Shown: piece after piece, positions 58,112 through 64,000 of the stretch | Position numbering within the stretch: the stretch's first letter is position 1 | How the letters are laid out: each line of letters begins with the position of its first letter | NCBI GenBank assembly: GCA_029532625.1 | Contig: JARFXM010000003.1 | Coordinates: 930,001-994,000 of the forward strand | DNA: 64,000 bases | Source: Lomentospora prolificans | Lineage: Eukaryota; Ascomycota; Sordariomycetes; Microascales; Microascaceae | Direction of reading: 5' to 3' | Translations under genes and position numbers: made by a program | The notes under the pieces: model-generated | What the model was told of the DNA's origin: nothing | What the model saw: the letters and a program-made list of their open reading frames with translations, nothing else | Databases searched by the model: none

Positions 58112-58551
58112 GATGGCCGAAGGAATAACCAAGAAAAATTACGAACAGGGACAGGAGTTTCTAGATTAACAGTAAAATGAACAAGGCCCGTATGCTATTT
58201 CATACACACAGAGAAAAAGATAATCTTATTACTCAATCCATCAATGGAAACTCGCTGCTCTTGAAATCTGATATTCTCCGCCGGAGTATTATGTCAGATT
58301 CACAATTCGTGCTCCAGACCCCGCGCCTTAGCATACATGCATTTATTAGGTATTTGATCAATGCTGTACACTCTCGAGGGGTTTGAGCTCTGAACAAATA
58401 ATACTGTCCGCCTTCGCAACAGATCAAAGCAGACCTTGCGCAGTGTCCCCGTATCGCCCTCATATCCAGCGGAGATTCATATCTGAGTCACTGAATTCCC
58501 AACTTTAACAAGTGTACCTCGGTTTTTTTTTTTTTTTTCTTTTTTGAAACG
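58112..58551. promoter_or_regulatory. Divergent promoter of the Nas6-like and Prp46 genes, with poly(T) tract
   Basis: These 440 nt separate two starts. A run of 16 T followed by C and six more T lies at 58524-58546, immediately before the Prp46 ATG at 58552. Poly(dT) tracts repel nucleosomes; one this close to the ATG would lie in the leader or at the transcription start. The tract is seen, its role is inferred. Confidence 0.5.
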
Positions 58552-60088
58552 ATGGAGCATGAAGACCAACAGCACTCGCCTCCAGGCCTTGCGAATCTAG
58601 CATTGATGAACTCGAAGAGTCGGCGGACTTGGTTTGCTTCTCGCCCGGACACAAAGCGTCAGAAGCTCGATATCAGTACAGGCGAGGACCTTTTTCATTC
58701 ACAACTTGGAGCAACGCTACGAGCAGATTATGCACATGTCTTGTCTCTTCCCACCACATTAGCCGCCAAGCAATCCTCAACGTCCCTTCGCAAACGGGGA
58801 GTAGCCGGTGACAGTCGCAGCTCTGCAAGGAAATTGCGCCAGCCGGATACTCACGTGGCCTTTACAAAGACCCCATCAGCAGTGGTTCTCCACGAAAAAC
58901 ATGAGAGTGGAATAGGAACGGGTCCTCAACCTGGCCATAACCGGAGTTTGGTGTCTGAGACTCGACAATCCGACCTCAATCCCGAATGGCACGCGCCGTG
59001 GAAACTCATGAGGGTCATATCGGGCCATCTAGGCTGGGTCAGAAGCCTAGCAGTCGAGCCCGATAACAAGTGGTTTGCAAGTGGCGCAGGTGACAGAACA
59101 ATCAAGATATGGGATTTGGCGACGGGATCTCTCCGGCTTACGCTTACAGGTCACATATCAACTGTACGGGGGCTTGCCGTCTCGCAGCGCCACCCGTACC
59201 TGTTCTCATGCGGGGAAGATAAGATGGTGAAGTGTTGGGACCTAGAAACAAACAAGGTCATCCGGCATTATCACGGTCACCTCAGCGGTGTATACGCCCT
59301 CTCCCTACATCCTACTCTTGATGTTCTTGTAACGGGGGGGAGAGATGGTGTCGCGAGAGTCTGGGATATGCGCACCCGGAGTAATATTCACGTCCTTGGA
59401 GGCCACACCGGAACCATCTCAGACTTGCGTTGTCAGGAAGCCGATCCACAGATTATCACATCCTCTCTAGACTCCACGGTCCGGCTTTGGGACTTGGCCG
59501 CGGGAAAAACCATGGGTGTCCTCACGCACCATAAAAAGGGCGTTCGAGCTCTTGCCCTTCATCCCACCGAATTCACGTTTGCTTCGGCAAGTACAGGAAG
59601 CATCAAACAATGGAAATGCCCCGAGGGTGCTTTCATGCAGAATTTTGATGGCCATAACGCGATTATTAACACGCTATGTACGAATGCCGATAACGTCATG
59701 TTCTCTGGCGGTAAGCTTAAACCCCCCCCAACGCTGTAGTCATTAAGCTATGCTGCTTACATTTCTCCTTTCGGGCCAGGCGATAATGGATCGATGAGTT
59801 TCTGGGATTGGAAATCTGGCCATAGGTTTCAAGCGTTGGATACGACCGCTCAACCAGGCTCTTTGGACGCCGAGGCCGGTATCATGACTGCTACCTTTGA
59901 TCAATCCGGTATGCGGCTCATTTGTGGCGAGGCGGACAAAACAAGTAAGGAGTTTGATTAAACCAACATGGGTGGAAAATACTAACAGGCTCTCTCTTTC
60001 AGTCAAAATATGGAAGCAAGATGAAACAGCAACCCCAGAAACACATCCTATTGTGTGGACGCCGAGCTTAGCTCGGCGCAAATTCTAA
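58552..60088 (+). CDS. prp46: Pre-mRNA splicing factor Prp46 (PLRG1 / PRL1, NineTeen complex WD40)
   Basis: Three exons (58552-59710, 59780-59944, 60003-60088) give 469 residues. A hydrophilic N-terminus of about 150 residues precedes seven WD40 repeats. Typical strings are WKLMRVISGHLGWVRSLAVE, GAGDRTIKIWDLATGSLRLT, GHISTVRGLAVSQRHPYLFS, SCGEDKMVKCWDLETNKVIR, YHGHLSGVYALSLHPTLDVL, TGGRDGVARVWDMRTRSNIH and DNGSMSFWDWKSGHRFQ. The end, IKIWKQDETATPETHPIVW, is the PRL1/Prp46 C-terminus. Prp46 belongs to the Prp19-associated NTC and stays in the activated spliceosome, in contact with Cef1/Cdc5 and Prp45. Start and length fit the family. The stop is 57 nt from the convergent Orc1 stop. Confidence 0.95.
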
Positions 60089-60145
60089 AATATTGGATAC
60101 CGTTGAGCAGGCTAGCTTTGTACCCTTGTGCCACGCTTTCCCAGA

Positions 60146-62412
60146 TCATAGACTGATACCTAGCCTGTGTATCTCATGATCATCGCGGAGGGCCATCCGA
60201 ATGTCACTCTCGGAGAAAGCGAGTCGAATTTTGTTTGGTCGGCTTGGCGCATGCTCCTCTAGGATAACTATTCCCGCAGCTTCCAAATCGAGGGCTGCAA
60301 TTCCCAGGCCAATGGAGCGCGGGGTCAAGCTCCCTCTCTGGTAGTTATTTTCCACTTGGCTATCCGGGACCAAACTCATAAGCGCCCCCGTAGCCTCCTC
60401 TTCCCATTGCGATGAGCATGCCTTAAGCATGAGGGTCATCTCATCCGTCACATCAGCCATGGTCGTCTCCATACTTCGGGATCTTCTGATCCTGTCCAAT
60501 ATGGCTAGTAAGAGCAATTTTGAAATGAGAGGGAGGCACCGAATTTGGTGTTGTGTTGGGTTAGAAGTAGCTTCGTTAATGGCTCGCTTGATAGTGGATA
60601 TAGAAACAGTCGTGCTGGCGTGCTCGATCCTGCGTGATGATTTACCATGGGGGCCCGCTGATCCCCGAATGATAGGAGATTGGTCTGCTTCAACGAGCTC
60701 TACGGCCCTCCTGCAGATATCAAGGGCTCTTCTCGCGTCTCCACTGACAGCGGCCACCTTTCTACTTGCAAACTGTACCGCATCTGGCTCGACTATTTTG
60801 CTTGGTACACTCTCAAGCCGAGATTGGATGATTTGGACAAGCTGATCATGAGTGTAGCCAGGAAACGCTATTCTTGTTAAACCTGAGGAAGGTTAGATAC
60901 TGAGCCATAAATATCTCTCTTGAATTTCCGACACATACCTAATCGACTGCTAATTTTATTGCTTAGCGTGCGCTCAGGGAGATCCATGGTATTTGCGACT
61001 GCAAGGACAACCAAACGACTATGTTTCAAGGAGGGCCAGTTGAAAAAGTTGTACATCACACTCTGGTTCTTAGTCACGAGTTGATCCAACTCGTCCATCA
61101 ACACAACGCAAGAAACGCGGCGTGGGTTTGGATGGCTAAACTCCCGTTCAAGAAGATCCAATGCTTGGGTTGGGCTCACACGATCACCTTTCAATGCCTC
61201 CCAAAGGATGACGTACGCCTGGTGAGGGTTGGTGATCTTCATGCCGTTGATCTCGACAAAAATGAAATCATCCAACTCGTCGGCTTCTACTGCAAGTTCA
61301 AGATGACGGATAACTTCACGAACCGTCGCAGTCTTCCCCGTGCCGGGAGTTCCTGATATATAAATGCAGTTGCTTGATCCGTTTGATATTGCTTTCTCCA
61401 GGTGAACGTAGACTTCATTGAACTCATTTTCCCTGCATGGCAGGCTTGTAGGAACTGCTGCGACGTGGAGCCGACTCCTCGCTGCCCGAAAAGGGGAATA
61501 CGCGACATCATCCAACACCTGCCGAGTTGATAAGGGGGTAAATTCCAGAGATCTTTTATTTATCGTTCTGTAGGAACCCTTGAGTTATCATGCCGCCGTC
61601 CTGGGTTGTACCGGTGAGAACATACCTTCGCTGAGGAGATGAAGAACTCAGTCGGCGCTTTCGCGGGGTTGTCAGCACCCTGGGCGTCTCTTGACCGGTG
61701 GTATCGTGTAGGGGACGCTCTTTGGCTGCCTTGGAGGAAGCCGGATGGAGACCCTTCGTAGATTTGGATACATACTCTATCAAGTCGTCAAGATCCTCAA
61801 CACCTCGATATATGTCCTCCCAGACGAATTCATCCGTGTAGACTGTGGTCCGCATATCCAAGCCACGACGGCAGACGAATAACTTGCCCACATCTGGGGA
61901 TCGCCGTGGTACCTTCTTCGAAGGGTACAGTTCGCTGAACCGATCAAAGGAGACAACACTCGCCTTGCCATCAATTGCATCGAGCGGATTCACATCCGAA
62001 GAAAGGGAGATATAAATTTCATTCTACAATACAGTTAGCTATAGTCTGTTACTTTCGAGTCGAGGGAAGCGTAGCGCACTGGCAGAAAATCTACTCTCTT
62101 CTTTGCTGTATTCCTGATCTCCCTCTCGTTTGAGAACCATACAAAATCCGCGGCCATTTGACCACGGTCATCGACCATGAAGTGTCGGATAATGGCAACC
62201 CAAGGTGGGCCGGATGCTTCAGCACGCAATAAGACGCAATCGCCACGATAGACCTCTTCTGTCCCTAGACGCGCACCCACGATATGCTGAGAGGAAGCCG
62301 GGCTGGCGAACGGGGAGACTGGTCCGTGAGGTTCAGGGTTATCATTACAGGCAACATCATCTGTGTAGATCCATTCCCAGTCTAGGGAGCAGTGAGAAGA
62401 CCTATCACTCAT
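60146..62412 (-). CDS. orc1: Origin recognition complex subunit 1
   Basis: Four exons (62053-62412, 61626-62023, 60939-61567, 60146-60882) give 707 residues. The N-terminal BAH domain reads WEWIYTDDVA, VYRGDCVLLRAEASGPPWVA, FVWFSNEREIRN, KLFVCRRGLDMRTTVYTDEF. A basic linker leads to the AAA+ core: YISGTPGTGKTATVREV (Walker A, near residue 328), VSCVVLMDELDQLVTKNQSV (Walker B, near 410), VVLAVANTMDLPERTLSNKI and SRLGLTRIAFPGYTHDQLVQ. A C-terminal winged-helix region ends the protein. Orc1 is the ATPase of the origin recognition complex and recruits Cdc6, Cdt1 and MCM. For intron 2 the acceptor at 61568 (CCTACAG) was chosen; a second, at 61551, also keeps frame and is five codons shorter. A further N-terminal exon cannot be excluded. 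Confidence 0.93.
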
Positions 62413-64000
62413 TCCCAAAATTCTTGCGCCCGAGATAATCGTGAGCGTTGCCAGCCTGTGGTAGGATGAGTAGCGGCACTGTCCCGAGGTAGGTGGGAAC
62501 GAATGAAAAGAATATTAAAGCAACTCCGAGGTAGCAAGTATAAAGCTAAATATAACAATATATAACATATAGTATTATTACTTCTATTGGAAAAAAACGT
62601 TTATTCAAGATACTATAAAAACCCTATATAGTAGCTTTTATTGGTTATAATTATAGGGGTAAATAAAGGTATTTTACTATTAATAAAATGGTTATTGATT
62701 ATATAGTTAACAATTTGTATATTATAGTTTCAGAGAAATTTGAATTATATTAGATTATAATTTTATTTTTAACTATTGAAAATGAATCATGTTATAAATT
62801 ATTAACTATAATTAATCAAATTATTTATTATATATTATTTATCATTATTTAAACTATAAGTGTTACGACCATATTCTAAATATCGCTATAATAGCCAGCT
62901 AGAGGACACTGTAGGCAACTGCTATAGCTTCCCATAGCAGCGGGCGCTATCTGTAACAGGCTAGCCAACTAGTGTCACAAGTGGCCCAAGAAGGGACTAG
63001 GAGGCAGTTAGAAAGGGTAGAAAATGGTAAAGCTTAGGAACAGAGAGAGCTAATTGTTAAGTAGATAAAAGATATTCGATAAAAGAATATCAGTTCTCCA
63101 TAAGTTAAATATAATCCTATAGAGAGGTTGGTGTTGGTGTGACCTTGATCACTCGGGTAACTTATGCTATATTGGGATTCTTAACTATTACCCTGGGTGA
63201 TATTATTGATCTTATTCTTATTCTTATTATTATCCTTCAAGTAAAATACAATCTGAAATAGGGGAGGAAGCCCTATATTTATAGTAGTATTCTTCTATTC
63301 TAGAAGGATCTATATCTAGTGCTACCCTAAAGTTATAGTTACTACCTACTACCTTATAGTAGGTTAAGAGTAATTATATTAGTAAGACTACTAGTAAACT
63401 TAAGTAATTAAAGTAGGATAAGTATTATATTACCTAAAAGAATTATAATAACCTCTACCTTAAGAAAAATAAAAGGGAGTCTAAGAAAAAAGCCTTTTTA
63501 TAAGAATATTTTCATAGTTATTATAATATTAATAGTAATATTGACATAAAGATAATGAGTACTATTTATATTTATATAACAGAAGCTAACTAGAGGTTAT
63601 ACCTAGATTTATAACTAAAGTAGTATATAATCAGATTCTTCTAATAAGAGTCTAGCTATACCTAGCTAGATTAAGACTAAGAACTAACTCCTACTAATCA
63701 CTAAATACTTTATAACCATAATAAGAATTAAAAGAGCCTACTAAGGATACTCTAAAATAAGAATAATAAATTAATAAGTTTTAAAACCCGATCTGTTAGA
63801 TCACTACTAGCTAAGATTTTATACTTTAAACTTTTAAATTAGAAATAATTCTAAGATAATATAGAAAAGATAGCTTAGATTCTACTTAAGCAAAATCTAA
63901 TATAAAAATATAAAAAGAAGTTAATTTATTACAGCTATGCCATATTACTTACTAACGGCCAAGCTACCAGCAAGTAAGTCAGAAAAGGGGCTATAATACT
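62413..64000. repeat. AT-rich gene-free tract, probably a degenerate transposon island
   Basis: After about 100 nt of Orc1 upstream sequence, composition drops sharply from about 62530 to the window end: long stretches are almost only A and T with many TA steps. A GC-normal island at about 62860-63200 sits inside it and begins TGTTACGACC. No frame longer than about 60 codons survives. This is the pattern left in filamentous ascomycetes by repeat-induced point mutation of transposons, but I cannot compute dinucleotide indices here, so RIP is an inference. Confidence 0.6.
62861..63237. mobile_element. Possible LTR fragment inside the AT-rich tract
   Basis: A block of near-normal GC content starts TGTTACGACC, the common TG start of fungal LTRs, and passes through tandem-like purine stretches to an AT-rich pyrimidine run at about 63210-63240. 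The right boundary is approximate. No second copy lies in the window, and no reverse transcriptase or integrase sequence remains readable. Confidence 0.25.

Noticed and set aside
47145..62412. A biosynthetic or defence gene cluster
   Set aside because: Every gene in this stretch is a single-copy housekeeping function; no synthase, NLR, toxin or transporter cluster pattern was seen.

Overview
The window reads as nuclear DNA of a filamentous ascomycete (Pezizomycotina). Genes are split by short introns of roughly 45-90 nt with GT..AG ends and CTAAC/CTGAC-like branch sites. Genes lie on both strands, and the encoded set includes fungal forms such as the Cch1 calcium channel, Sla1, a mating-type-like HMG-box regulator, Yea4 and a fungal DDT/WHIM/PHD protein. 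No prokaryotic, plasmid, CRISPR or secondary-metabolite features were seen. The species cannot be named from the sequence.

Layout, left to right. 1-703: 5' part of a PAP2 lipid phosphatase (-), cut by the window edge. 2.5-3.8 kb: mitochondrial ribosomal protein uL2m (-). 5.2-6.9 kb: B-type cyclin (+). 8.9-9.2 kb: small conserved protein with a TATA box (-). 11.8-18.4 kb: Cch1 channel (-). 18.7-21.6 kb: Msh5 (-). 22.2-22.7 kb: EMC5 (-). 23.2-24.9 kb: HMG-box regulator (-). 27.1-29.6 kb: DDT/WHIM/PHD protein (-). 30.6-31.5 kb: unknown protein (-). 32.3-34.1 kb: PP2A B55 subunit (+). 35.3-36.8 kb: UDP-GlcNAc transporter Yea4 (+). 37.7-40.7 kb: AMP deaminase (+). 41.5-44.9 kb: Sla1 (+). 45.4-46.5 kb: TLC-domain protein (-). 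47.1-48.4 kb: Cog8 (+). 50.0-51.0 kb: mitochondrial glycine carrier Hem25 (+). 51.2-52.5 kb: coiled-coil protein (-). 53.0-53.5 kb: prefoldin subunit 1 (-). 54.3-56.9 kb: TMF/Sgm1-like golgin (+). 56.9-58.1 kb: Nas6/PSMD10-like ankyrin protein (-). 58.6-60.1 kb: Prp46 splicing WD40 protein (+). 60.1-62.4 kb: Orc1 (-). 62.5-64 kb: gene-free AT-rich tract, probably a degenerate transposon island.

The genes are mostly single-copy housekeeping functions and do not form a pathway cluster. Loose themes are cell cycle and replication (cyclin B, PP2A B55, Orc1), Golgi and endocytic traffic (Cog8, TMF, Sla1) and sexual development (Msh5, HMG-box regulator). Several genes were assembled from exons too short to appear as open reading frames: prefoldin 1, the eight-exon Nas6-like gene with a 14-nt exon, EMC5, and the 5' exons of Yea4 and the cyclin. 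Splice sites were placed by eye from the sequence and from remembered family conservation. All multi-exon models keep frame when summed, but none was checked by alignment or transcript data.

I did not find a convincing undescribed system. The best leads are splicing-related: a GC-AG intron in the PP2A gene, micro-exons, and tiny last exons whose retention or alternative acceptor would change the protein C-terminus (Sla1 NPF motif, AMP deaminase tail).
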